DNA of 64,000 nucleotides, from the NCBI GenBank assembly GCA_020635795.1, contig JACJZD010000003.1, positions 215,694 to 279,693 on the forward strand. The letters run 5' to 3'. The notes under the pieces were generated by a model, which did not search any database, was not told the DNA's origin, and saw only the letters and a program-made list of their open reading frames with translations. A program made the translations under genes and the position numbers. The DNA is from Flavobacteriales bacterium (lineage in GTDB: Bacteria; Bacteroidota; Bacteroidia; Flavobacteriales_E; Vicingaceae). This document shows, one piece after another, positions 1 through 8,011 of this stretch; the stretch's first letter is position 1, and every line of letters starts with the position of its first letter.

Positions 1-1993
1 CTTCAAAAGATTTTTTAGCATTATCCCAAGCTCCACCTGCATTATTTTGGAATACAGCCCACAATACACCTGAAACTGTTACACCAGCCATATAACCACC
101 TAACATTTCAGCAATTAATTTATTGTCGTAACCTAACAACATAGGTAGTACTACGATAAGGATAGGGAAACCAATGGTTAAAATACCTGGCAACATCATT
201 TCTCTTAAAGCAGCTTTAGTAGAAATTTCTACACATTTACCGTATTGAGGTTTTCCAGTACCTTCCATAATTCCTGGAATTTCTTTGAATTGTCTTCTTA
301 CTTCATATACCATGTCCATAGCAGCTTTACCAACAGAGTTCATCGCTAGGGCAGAGAACACAACTGGAATCATACCTCCTACAAATAACATGGCTAATAC
401 TGGTGCTTTAAAGATGTTAATTCCATCAATACCAGTAAATGTAACATAAGCAGCAAATAAAGCTAATGATGTTAATGCCGCTGAAGCAATAGCAAAACCT
501 TTACCTGTTGCAGCGGTTGTATTTCCAACTGAATCTAAAATATCAGTACGAGTCCTAACTTCTTTAGGTAATTCACTCATTTCAGCAATACCACCAGCAT
601 TATCAGAAATTGGTCCGAAAGCATCGATTGCTAATTGCATAGCTGTTGTTGCCATCATAGCTGAAGCGGCTAAAGCAACACCGTAAAATCCTGCAAAAGC
701 ATAAGATGCCCATATAGCAGCAGCAAATAAAATTACTGTAGGGAATGTAGAAATCATACCTGTAGCTAAACCAGCAATAACATTTGTTCCAGCACCAGTT
801 GACGATTTTTGTACAATTGCTAAAACTGGTTTTGTGCCTAATCCAGTGTAATATTCAGTAACAGAAGAAATAACTCCACCAACCACTAAACCAACAATGG
901 TAGCATAAAATACTCTCATTGAAGAAATGTCTTTTAAACCTTCACCAAAGAATTCCATTTTCATGGTTTCTGGCAACATATACTTAACTAATACAAAGCA
1001 AGAAATTGCAGTAAGTACAATTGAAACCCAGTTTCCAACATTTAAAGCACCTTGTACTTGTTTTTCTTTTGCATCGTCAGATTTAATTTTAACCAACATA
1101 GTTCCAACAATTGAAAACAAAATACCAAAACCTGCAATTGCCATTGGTAATAAGATTGGACCAATTCCATTAAAAGCATCTTGAATTGCACCACCCATAT
1201 CTTTTATTACATAGTTACCTAAAACCATAGCAGCTAAAACAGTTGCAACATAAGAACCAAATAAGTCAGCACCCATACCAGCAACATCACCTACATTGTC
1301 ACCTACATTATCAGCAATTGTAGCTGGGTTACGTGGGTCATCTTCTGGAATTCCAGCCTCAACTTTACCAACTAAATCAGCGCCAACATCAGCAGCTTTG
1401 GTATAAATACCACCACCAACACGAGCAAATAATGCAATAGATTCAGCACCTAATGAAAAACCTGCTAAAGTTTCTAATACAATAGTCATATCTTCTGTAG
1501 AAGTCCAAACACCTTTCATGAAGTAGTTAAATAATAAGATAAAGAAACCAGTTAAACCTAAAACAGCCAAACCAGCAACACCTAATCCCATTACTGTACC
1601 ACCACTAAAAGAAACTTTTAATGCTTGTATTAAACTTGTACGAGCAGCCTGAGTTGTTCTAACATTAGTTTTAGTAGCTATTTTCATCCCCATATTACCT
1701 GCTAATGCAGAGAAAAATGCTCCGAAAATAAATGCTACTACTATTAATATGTGTGTAGTAGGAACAACAAATGAAATTCCAGCTAAAACAATACTTGCTC
1801 CAATAACGAAGAAAGTCAATAATTTATACTCTGCTTTTAAGAAAGCTAAAGCTCCTTCATAAATGTAATCTGAAATTTCTTTCATTTTACCATCACCAGC
1901 ATCTTGTTTTAAAACCCATGCTCTTTTAGCTGCCATGAAAGCTAAACCAATCAATGCCATTACTATCGGCAAATAAATCATCATTGAACTCAT
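1..1993 (-). CDS. hppA: Membrane-bound proton/sodium-translocating pyrophosphatase (3' end outside window)
   Basis: Integral-membrane pump that hydrolyses pyrophosphate and moves H+ or Na+ across the inner membrane. The visible 664 codons begin MSSMMIYLPIVMALIG at the ATG ending at 1993; the C-terminus lies beyond the left edge. Many hydrophobic helices are visible, and the family substrate/metal-binding loop reads DVGADLVGK followed by DDPRNPATIADNVGDNVGD. The segment GNTTAATGKG has Ala where K+-independent enzymes have Lys, which by family knowledge points to the K+-dependent class; whether it pumps H+ or Na+ cannot be settled here. A TACTTTTG box lies 57 bases upstream of the start. It is monocistronic as far as visible, with pdhB upstream on the same strand about 180 bases away. 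Confidence 0.95.
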   Translation of the reverse strand, partial: MSSMMIYLPIVMALIGLAFMAAKRAWVLKQDAGDGKMKEISDYIYEGALAFLKAEYKLLTFFVIGASIVLAGISFVVPTTHILIVVAFIFGAFFSALAGNMGMKIATKTNVRTTQAARTSLIQALKVSFSGGTVMGLGVAGLAVLGLTGFFILLFNYFMKGVWTSTEDMTIVLETLAGFSLGAESIALFARVGGGIYTKAADVGADLVGKVEAGIPEDDPRNPATIADNVGDNVGDVAGMGADLFGSYVATVLAAMVLGNYVIKDMGGAIQDAFNGIGPILLPMAIAGFGILFSIVGTMLVKIKSDDAKEKQVQGALNVGNWVSIVLTAISCFVLVKYMLPETMKMEFFGEGLKDISSMRVFYATIVGLVVGGVISSVTEYYTGLGTKPVLAIVQKSSTGAGTNVIAGLATGMISTFPTVILFAAAIWASYAFAGFYGVALAASAMMATTAMQLAIDAFGPISDNAGGIAEMSELPKEVRTRTDILDSVGNTTAATGKGFAIASAALTSLALFAAYVTFTGIDGINIFKAPVLAMLFVGGMIPVVFSALAMNSVGKAAMDMVYEVRRQFKEIPGIMEGTGKPQYGKCVEISTKAALREMMLPGILTIGFPILIVVLPMLLGYDNKLIAEMLGGYMAGVTVSGVLWAVFQNNAGGAWDNAKKSFE

Positions 1994-2049
1994 ACTGTAT
2001 AATTATTTTGTGTTATAATATATTTTAATTCTAAAATTTTTTCGGAGGG

Positions 2050-2081
2050 CAAAAGTAGGGAATTAAATGAATAATGAACAA
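2050..2081 (-). promoter_or_regulatory. Probable hppA promoter (Bacteroidota type)
   Basis: On the minus strand a TACTTTTG box (2050-2057) fits the Bacteroidota -7 consensus TAnnTTTG, and a TTG lies 21 bases upstream (2079-2081). It sits 57 bases before the hppA ATG. The -33 match is partial, so the call rests mainly on the -7 box. Confidence 0.5.
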
Positions 2082-2170
2082 TGAATAACAAATAATTTCA
2101 TTTTAGTCGTTTACAACGAGCCTGTCATCCTTTATTAATAGGTATTTAATAGAAAAATACTTTTATATGT

Positions 2171-3148
2171 TTATTTGTACATTACTTGTTTAACTGCTTT
2201 TATGATTTTATCCACATTAGGTAGATAAGCTTCAATTAATGGTACAGAAAAACTCATCGGTACATCTGCTCCAGTAACTCTTGCAACAGGTGCATCTAAA
2301 TAATCAAAAGCTTCTTTTTGAACTTTATAAGTAACTTCAGAAGCAAAACAACCCAAAGGCCATGATTCTTCAACAAAAACCAAGCGATTTGTCTTTTTTA
2401 CTGATTCTATTATGGTTTTATAATCAATTGGGCGTAAACTTCTCAAATCGATCACTTCAGCATTAATACCTTCCTTAGCTAGTTCTTCTGCAGCAGTTTT
2501 TACCAACTTCATCATTTTACCAAAACCAGCAATAGTAACATCAGTACCTTGTTTTACTACATCCGCAACTCCTATTGGAATAATGTATTCACCATCAGGA
2601 ACCAAACCTTTATCGCCGTACATTTGTTCCGATTCCATAAAAATTACTGGGTCATTGTCTCTAATTGCAGCTTTTAATAACCCTTTAGCATCTGCTGGTG
2701 TTGAAGGTTGTATTACTTTTAATCCTGGACAGTTAGCATACCAATTAGAAAAATCTTGAGAATGGGTTGCTCCTAATTGTCCTGCAGAACCTGTTCCACC
2801 TCTGAATACAATAGGAATATTTAATTGCCCACCAGACATGTTATACATTTTAGCAGCGTTGTTTACAATTTGATCAATAGCCACTAGTGAAAAATTCCAA
2901 GTCATAAATTCTACTATTGGTCTCATACCGTTCATTGCAGCACCAACAGCAATACCTGTAAATCCATTTTCAGCAATAGGCGTATCAATAATTCTTTTCG
3001 GACCAAATTCGTCTAACATACCCTTACTAACTTTGTAAGCTCCATTATATTCAGCCACTTCTTCACCCATTAAAACAATAGAATTGTCTTTTCTCATTTC
3101 CTCACACATGGCTTCATTAAGTGCTTCTCTAAATTGAATTTCTCTCAT
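2171..3148 (-). CDS. pdhB: Pyruvate dehydrogenase E1 component subunit beta
   Basis: Beta subunit of the heterotetrameric thiamine-diphosphate E1 enzyme that decarboxylates pyruvate in the cytoplasmic pyruvate dehydrogenase complex. The 325-residue length is normal for the family. Visible signatures are MREIQFREALNEAM at the N-terminus, LMGEEVAEYNGAYKVSKGM, the TPIAENGFTGIAVGAAM block, GGTGSAGQLGATHSQD, and a C-terminal transketolase domain with VEESWPLGCFASEV. The alpha subunit and E2 gene are not in the window, so the gene stands alone here. A TAATTTTG box at 3169-3176 on the minus strand is a possible -7 element about 20 bases before the ATG. The start is ATG, in the expected family position. 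Confidence 0.95.
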   Translation of the reverse strand: MREIQFREALNEAMCEEMRKDNSIVLMGEEVAEYNGAYKVSKGMLDEFGPKRIIDTPIAENGFTGIAVGAAMNGMRPIVEFMTWNFSLVAIDQIVNNAAKMYNMSGGQLNIPIVFRGGTGSAGQLGATHSQDFSNWYANCPGLKVIQPSTPADAKGLLKAAIRDNDPVIFMESEQMYGDKGLVPDGEYIIPIGVADVVKQGTDVTIAGFGKMMKLVKTAAEELAKEGINAEVIDLRSLRPIDYKTIIESVKKTNRLVFVEESWPLGCFASEVTYKVQKEAFDYLDAPVARVTGADVPMSFSVPLIEAYLPNVDKIIKAVKQVMYK

Positions 3149-3234
3149 AGCTAAAATGTTTTACGCGTCAAAATTATAAAATAAATGCAGTTTTTTAAGG
3201 TTTTTAATTTTTAAAGCTATTTTTGAATAATAAT

Positions 3235-4173
3235 ATGGATACCAATAAACAGAAATATAAAAAGGTTTGTGAAGAGAATGATTCAGTTCCTTTTTTCTTG
3301 CACTACAATTGGTACAACACGTTGTTTTCTGAAAATGACTGGGGTGTTGTAGTTGAAGAACAAAATAATAAGGTGGTAGGATTTATACCTTATTATATAA
3401 CAAAAAAAATGAAATTTAAGGTAATTGCCCCTCCAGCGTTAACTCCTTATCAGGGTGTTTGGTTAAATTATAACAGTGAACAAAAATATACTAACCGCTT
3501 AAGTTTTGAGAAAAAGGTGATGACTTCGTTAATTAATCAGTTACCAAAGATGGATGCTTTTAAACAAAAGTTTTACCCTGAAGTTACCAATTGGTTGCCT
3601 TTTTATTGGAAAGGATTTTCTCAAACTACTCGTTATACTTATGTATTAGACGAACTAAGTGATTTAGATAGTTTGTTTACGGAGTTTAGAGAGAATATCC
3701 GTAGAGAAATTAGAAAAGCAGAGAAGAGTTTAATGATTGAATCTTTATCGAGTGCGGATGAATTATATGAACTAAAAGTAAAAACATACTTAGAGCAAAA
3801 AGATAATTACCCATTTTCGTTATCGTTATTAAAAAAAGTTTTTGGGTATTGTTTAAAATACAATTGTGGAGAGTTGCTTGCAGCCAAAGATAAAGATGGG
3901 AATGTCCATTCAATCATTTTATATGTTTGGGACAAACATTGTGCATATTATTTGCACGGCGTAACTAATTCTGATTTTAAAACCACAGGTTCAATGAGTT
4001 TATTGTTATGGGAAGCTATTAAGCGTTCATCATCAAAAACAAAAACATTTAATTTTGAAGGAAGTATGATTGAACCCATAGAACGTTATTTTAGGGCGTT
4101 TGGAGGTAAACAAACTCCTTACTTTGAAGTTTCTAAAACATCATCGCAACTATTAAAACTGTTGAATTATTAA
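3235..4173 (+). CDS. FemAB/GNAT-fold acyltransferase-like protein
   Basis: Cytoplasmic protein of about 312 residues resembling the FemAB-type double-GNAT transferases (BioF2-like/Acetyltransf_6), many of which add amino acids or acyl groups to cell-wall or glycan precursors. Support: the basic helix RENIRREIRKAEKSL, and a C-terminal half with HGVTNSDFKTTGSMSLLLWE followed by NFEGSMIEPIERYFRAFGG, a pattern typical of this family's second GNAT domain. The ATG at 3235 is chosen; a TTG at 3223 would add four residues. It ends 25 bases before a polysaccharide deacetylase gene on the same strand, suggesting a two-gene unit for surface glycan or peptidoglycan modification. The substrate is unknown. 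Confidence 0.7.
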   Translation: MDTNKQKYKKVCEENDSVPFFLHYNWYNTLFSENDWGVVVEEQNNKVVGFIPYYITKKMKFKVIAPPALTPYQGVWLNYNSEQKYTNRLSFEKKVMTSLINQLPKMDAFKQKFYPEVTNWLPFYWKGFSQTTRYTYVLDELSDLDSLFTEFRENIRREIRKAEKSLMIESLSSADELYELKVKTYLEQKDNYPFSLSLLKKVFGYCLKYNCGELLAAKDKDGNVHSIILYVWDKHCAYYLHGVTNSDFKTTGSMSLLLWEAIKRSSSKTKTFNFEGSMIEPIERYFRAFGGKQTPYFEVSKTSSQLLKLLNY

Positions 4174-4198
4174 ATCAATTGCTTTACATATTTCAAGT

Positions 4199-5107
4199 TT
4201 GGGGTCAAGGTTTTTTAGCCAAAAACAGTTGATTGGGCTTACAGGTGAGAAACTAATCTTACCTTTTTATCACGCAGTAAGTGATAACCCTGCGGCTCAT
4301 CTGGTTCATTTATATGAAGCTCGTTCGGTTGTTGATTTTGAAAATGATTTAGATTATTTATTACAACACTTTAAGCCAATTAGTCTGCAAGAATTAATTG
4401 TATTAAAGAAAAACGGAGAAGGACTTAAAGAACCTTGTTTTCATATTACTTTTGACGATGGGCTTAGAGAAGTTTACGATGTAGTTGTTCCTATTTTAAT
4501 AAAAAGAAAAATACCGGCTACTTTTTTTATAAACACCGATTTTATTGATAATAAAAAGCTTTTTTATCGCTTTAAGGCTAGTGTTTTAACTGAGCAAATA
4601 GCTGCTAATGGAATGTTAGATTTAAATTGTAATGAGGAAAACGATATTGATGGTTTTGCTAAAACAATAGGGTGTAGCTTTGAAGATTATTTAGAAAAAG
4701 AAAAACCTTACTTAACCGCAAGCCAAATCCATGAATTGATAAAGAAAGGATTTACTATTGGTGCACACAGTAAAAATCATCCCATGTATAAGTTGATAAC
4801 TGAAAAAGAGCAAATCGAGCAAACATTAGGAAGTTTGGAGGTGTTAAAACAACAGTTTCATCTTGATTATTCGGTTTTTTCATTTCCTTTTACAGATGAT
4901 GGAGTAGGACAACTTTTTTTTAAAACAATACAATCAAAAGTTGATTTAACTTTTGGTAGTGCGGGGCTTAAAAAAGATACGGTTGAATTTAATCTTCAAC
5001 GCATACCAATGGAACATTCAGCTTCGGCTGAAGAGTTGATTAAAATACAATACTTTTATTGTTTGCTGAAAAAACTAGTAGGTAAAAATAAGGTTGTTAG
5101 ACTTTAA
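4199..5107 (+). CDS. Polysaccharide deacetylase family protein (NodB-like)
   Basis: About 302 residues with the NodB homology fold of carbohydrate esterase family 4, whose members remove acetyl groups from N-acetylated glycans using a metal ion. The metal-binding motif HITFDDG is at about residue 81, followed by the RKIPATFFINTDFID strand, and GAHSKNHPMYK supplies the second-motif His residues. The start is unclear: the only common start codon near the N-terminus is TTG at 4199, and an in-frame TGA stop lies at 4163-4165. No signal peptide is evident, so it may act on cytoplasmic precursors. It follows the FemAB-like gene by 25 bases. Its last 11 bases overlap the end of the convergent gene on the minus strand. 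Confidence 0.8.
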   Translation: MGSRFFSQKQLIGLTGEKLILPFYHAVSDNPAAHLVHLYEARSVVDFENDLDYLLQHFKPISLQELIVLKKNGEGLKEPCFHITFDDGLREVYDVVVPILIKRKIPATFFINTDFIDNKKLFYRFKASVLTEQIAANGMLDLNCNEENDIDGFAKTIGCSFEDYLEKEKPYLTASQIHELIKKGFTIGAHSKNHPMYKLITEKEQIEQTLGSLEVLKQQFHLDYSVFSFPFTDDGVGQLFFKTIQSKVDLTFGSAGLKKDTVEFNLQRIPMEHSASAEELIKIQYFYCLLKKLVGKNKVVRL

Positions 5108-6311
5108 CTTCTCCATTTACGTAATCACGCAAGTATTCGAAGCGTGGCATTAAATTCCCGTTTTTACAAATGGTAGCACGTTCAATAACTTGTTCTTTAT
5201 CATCAATTAGGTGAGGTAAAATTTTATCAATAAACTCTCTCCCAAAATCTTTCGATGCATCAATAGGAAGTTCGCAAGGCAAATTATCAACCGCCATAAC
5301 GGTTATGCAGTTATCATCATTGTAATTTACTTCAGTTTCTGTAATTGGGTTGTAACCATATATTGGGTTAGCAATAGTAGATGCTCTTAATGTGCAAGCT
5401 ACAGGTCCATCGATATCACAACTAATATCTCCTACAACTTTTATCCTCACATCAGGAGATTTTGCATCTTCTTTAGAGAAAATATAGGGAGAACCTTTTG
5501 CCCAAAAATGACCTGACATATACATGTCGGCTACTTTAGCATATTGTAAAAAATTCGATTCAAAACCCGAAGCATCAGCAAAAAATTCTGCAACCGTAAA
5601 CGGTTTGTTGTCAATTCTTTTGTTGTAATCTTCAGGGAATAGTTGAGTAAAAACAGGAGTGTTAAAGGTTTTGGTTAAGAAATCGTTTGAATTTACCTTT
5701 TGTATATTAAGCACTTCTAATATTTCAAGAATACCAGTTGCAACACGACCACCACCTGTAATAACTATTTTATAATCTTGAGGTAAAATAACTTTAGTAA
5801 GTTCCGAAAGCATTTCTGCTTTATCCTTACAGTCGTGAGCTTTTTTTAAATTAAAAGTTCCCATTCGTTTACCGTAGGCAGAAAATGTATTGTAACAACC
5901 AACAATTCCAGCATATCGTCCAAAACCTATTAGTCTATGATAGTTTTTATCTACAAGCGTTTCATAATCAACCATAGTAATGTTTTTGTTCAACATTTCA
6001 ATGAGTAATTTACGGTTGTAAGCTTGTTTTTTTATGGTGTGAGAAAAGTAAAAATAAGTCTTGTTTGCAATTAATTCGTTTACAGGAACTTCTTTAATTC
6101 CCATTAAAATGTCACAATCAGTTACATCATCAACCAATTCAACTCCTTGGTTTTGATAGTCGATATCTTTTATTCTTCGAACATTACTTTTTTGAACAAC
6201 AACCTTTAAATTTGGGTAATTATCATTTATAAATTTACATTGAGATGGAGAAAATGGAACGCGTTCGTCAGGCGGATTTTTTCCTTCTCGTATTACACCA
6301 ATTTTAATCAT
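5097..6311 (-). CDS. NAD-dependent alanine/saccharopine dehydrogenase-like oxidoreductase
   Basis: About 404 residues. The N-terminal half matches the alanine dehydrogenase/transhydrogenase N-terminal domain: MIKIGVIREGKNPPDERVPF, then MGIKEVP and TYFYFSHTIKKQ. The middle carries a Rossmann segment, KIVITGGGRVATGILEIL. The overall pattern is closest to lysine-forming saccharopine dehydrogenases and their Bacteroidota relatives; the actual substrate cannot be read from sequence. The ATG at 6311 is chosen because the family N-terminus (IGVIREGK) starts there; an extension to 6347 adds 12 non-conserved residues. No operon partner lies on its strand. The convergent deacetylase gene overlaps its stop by 11 bases, and ssrA lies upstream in the opposite direction. 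Confidence 0.8.
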   Translation of the reverse strand: MIKIGVIREGKNPPDERVPFSPSQCKFINDNYPNLKVVVQKSNVRRIKDIDYQNQGVELVDDVTDCDILMGIKEVPVNELIANKTYFYFSHTIKKQAYNRKLLIEMLNKNITMVDYETLVDKNYHRLIGFGRYAGIVGCYNTFSAYGKRMGTFNLKKAHDCKDKAEMLSELTKVILPQDYKIVITGGGRVATGILEILEVLNIQKVNSNDFLTKTFNTPVFTQLFPEDYNKRIDNKPFTVAEFFADASGFESNFLQYAKVADMYMSGHFWAKGSPYIFSKEDAKSPDVRIKVVGDISCDIDGPVACTLRASTIANPIYGYNPITETEVNYNDDNCITVMAVDNLPCELPIDASKDFGREFIDKILPHLIDDKEQVIERATICKNGNLMPRFEYLRDYVNGEVKV

Positions 6312-6397
6312 TTGCATTTGTTTGCCTGCAAATTTATGAAAATGCATGATATTTGCTAAGAAATAATAGTAATTTCGTTGTGTTCTTTGAAAATTTT

Positions 6398-6796
6398 GGG
6401 GTCGTTTTTGGTTTTGACTGCAAGATGAAGTGGTAAGTAAGCATGTCGAGCATTGTGAGTTGGCTCGTAAAAATTGGCTCTCAAATCGCTAACTGGCGAA
6501 AATAACTATGCAATGGCTGCATAATCTCGACCAAGTCGGATTATCTTAATACCAACTCTTAGAGGGTTGGCACCATTTACCTCACAACTGTTCTGTTTGT
6601 TAACGGTTGTATCAGAGGTATCAAAATTTCAAACTAGTTGATAAATTGCCTTGATTTATTAGCGAAACTAAAGAGGCTTAAGCTTAAAGTTGGTGGCTTT
6701 TATCCTGCTTTAAGTCTAACAATTAAGTAAAAGCTAAACATGAAGAAAGCTTATTAGTTCCTTGTTTGGACGAGGGTTCGAATCCCTCCGACTCCA
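6398..6796 (+). ncRNA. ssrA: Transfer-messenger RNA (tmRNA)
   Basis: Rescues stalled ribosomes by acting as both tRNA and mRNA. The 5' end GGGGTCG pairs with the 3' CGACTCC (6789-6795), with one G-U pair, to make the acceptor stem; A6796 is the discriminator, and CCA is not encoded. The T arm is GAGGG-TTCGAAT-CCCTC. The internal reading frame at 6495-6524 encodes GENNYAMAA followed by TAA, a typical Bacteroidota-type tag (compare GETNYALAA of Bacteroides) with Met replacing Leu before AA. A T-run follows the 3' end and may terminate transcription. Length is about 399 nt, normal for a one-piece tmRNA. Confidence 0.95.
6495..6524 (+). other. tmRNA proteolysis-tag reading frame
   Basis: Codons ggc gaa aat aac tat gca atg gct gca taa give the tag GENNYAMAA (an alanine from charged tmRNA precedes it). 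The resume codon is GGC at 6495. The position inside ssrA and the AA terminus fit the family. Confidence 0.9.
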
Positions 6797-6863
6797 CTTT
6801 TTTTCAAATTTTCTGTTAATCCTGTTAAATTCTTTAAGTTTAAATTATTTATAACTAGCTCTT

Positions 6864-6894
6864 ATTGAGATAGTAATAAATTATTGTACATTTG
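6864..6894 (+). promoter_or_regulatory. Promoter of the T9SS cargo gene
   Basis: ATTG (6864-6867), 19 bases, then TACATTTG (6887-6894): a good match to the Bacteroidota TTTG-N19-TAnnTTTG promoter. Transcription should start near 6900, which makes the ATG at 6911 a better start for the next gene than the ATG at 6902. Confidence 0.65.
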
Positions 6895-6910
6895 GTAAAA
6901 AATGTATGTT

Positions 6911-8011
6911 ATGAGAATTTCTACCTTATTTGTTGGTTGTTTTTTTGCAGTAAATTGTGCAAATGCACAAATTACAATTACTTCGGCAGATATGCCTGTT
7001 GTTAACGATACGATTAGGCTAAGTGTTACCAGTAATATTCAAGGACAAAACCCTGCATTAACTGGAGCAAATTATGTTTGGGATTATTCCATGTTAACTC
7101 CAAATTCGCAAAAAATAGATACTTTTTTTTCAGTTACATCAACCCCTGTAGCTTATCAGTTCTATTTTAATAATAGTGTATTGTATGCTAGTCATAAAGC
7201 TAGTTTTGCAAAACGAGGGCAAGATTTTGTTATGCCTCCAATAGTACCAATACCGCTAAGTATTACTGAGGTGTTTAATTTTTCTAAAAACTCTACATCA
7301 AAATTTGAAAATGTTGGTTTTGGTTCTAAAATTAGTGGAATACCATCCTCTACACGTAACTTACCTATTGATATTGAATATGAATTTCCTTTAAACTATA
7401 GCGATTCTAATTTTTCTAGTTCTAAATTTTTAGTTACAATACCTACTTTGGCTGCTTATGGTCAGTCAATGGATAGAAGTTCTGTTGTTGATGGATGGGG
7501 TTCGTTAACTACACCATTGGGTACTTTTAATGTGTTGCGCGTAAAATCGGTGTTAAATAAAGTAGATACATTTTATTTAGACACTTTAGGTTTTGGAACA
7601 AATTTTAGTAGACCTACAGAAATTGAATACAAATGGTTGGCTAATGGTATGAGTGTGCCTTTATTAAAAGTTGTAACAACAGCAGGTGTTGTTTCATCAA
7701 TACAGTATAGAGATATTTATAGAATTGTTGGAGTTGAAGAATATAAAAATATTGAAGATGTAATGGTGTATCCAAACCCAACAAATGGAATGGTAAACAT
7801 AATGTTTAGTGCAATTAAATCGAGTAAGTTGAACTATACTGTTAAAGATGTTTCAGGGAAAGCAGTGTTAACGAATACTGTTAATACTCAAATTGGTAAT
7901 AATAACTTTATTATAGATTTGGCAAAACAAAACATAGGTAGAGGAGTTTATTTTGTTGAATTAAAAGTTGATAACGAAGTAATTACTCAAAAAATTATTT
8001 TTAGCGAATAA
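6911..8011 (+). CDS. T9SS type A sorting domain-containing secreted protein
   Basis: Secreted protein of about 366 residues. The N-terminus MRISTLFVGCFFAVNCANAQ is a signal peptide with cleavage after AQ or nearby. The body is unlike a family I recognise and is rich in beta-strand-like sequence. The last 80 residues form a type IX sorting tail: VMVYPNPTNGMVNIMF, a VKDVSGK strand, and RGVYFVELKVDNEVITQKI at the end. By family knowledge such proteins pass the outer membrane through T9SS and are anchored or released. A clear promoter lies just upstream. An ATG at 6902 would add three residues but falls at the predicted transcription start. The 3' end overlaps the convergent M23 gene by 11 bases. 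Function beyond secretion is unknown. Confidence 0.8.
   Translation: MRISTLFVGCFFAVNCANAQITITSADMPVVNDTIRLSVTSNIQGQNPALTGANYVWDYSMLTPNSQKIDTFFSVTSTPVAYQFYFNNSVLYASHKASFAKRGQDFVMPPIVPIPLSITEVFNFSKNSTSKFENVGFGSKISGIPSSTRNLPIDIEYEFPLNYSDSNFSSSKFLVTIPTLAAYGQSMDRSSVVDGWGSLTTPLGTFNVLRVKSVLNKVDTFYLDTLGFGTNFSRPTEIEYKWLANGMSVPLLKVVTTAGVVSSIQYRDIYRIVGVEEYKNIEDVMVYPNPTNGMVNIMFSAIKSSKLNYTVKDVSGKAVLTNTVNTQIGNNNFIIDLAKQNIGRGVYFVELKVDNEVITQKIIFSE

Noticed and set aside
927..1184. Plus-strand open frame inside hppA
   Set aside because: Antisense to a clear, conserved hppA frame; no other support.
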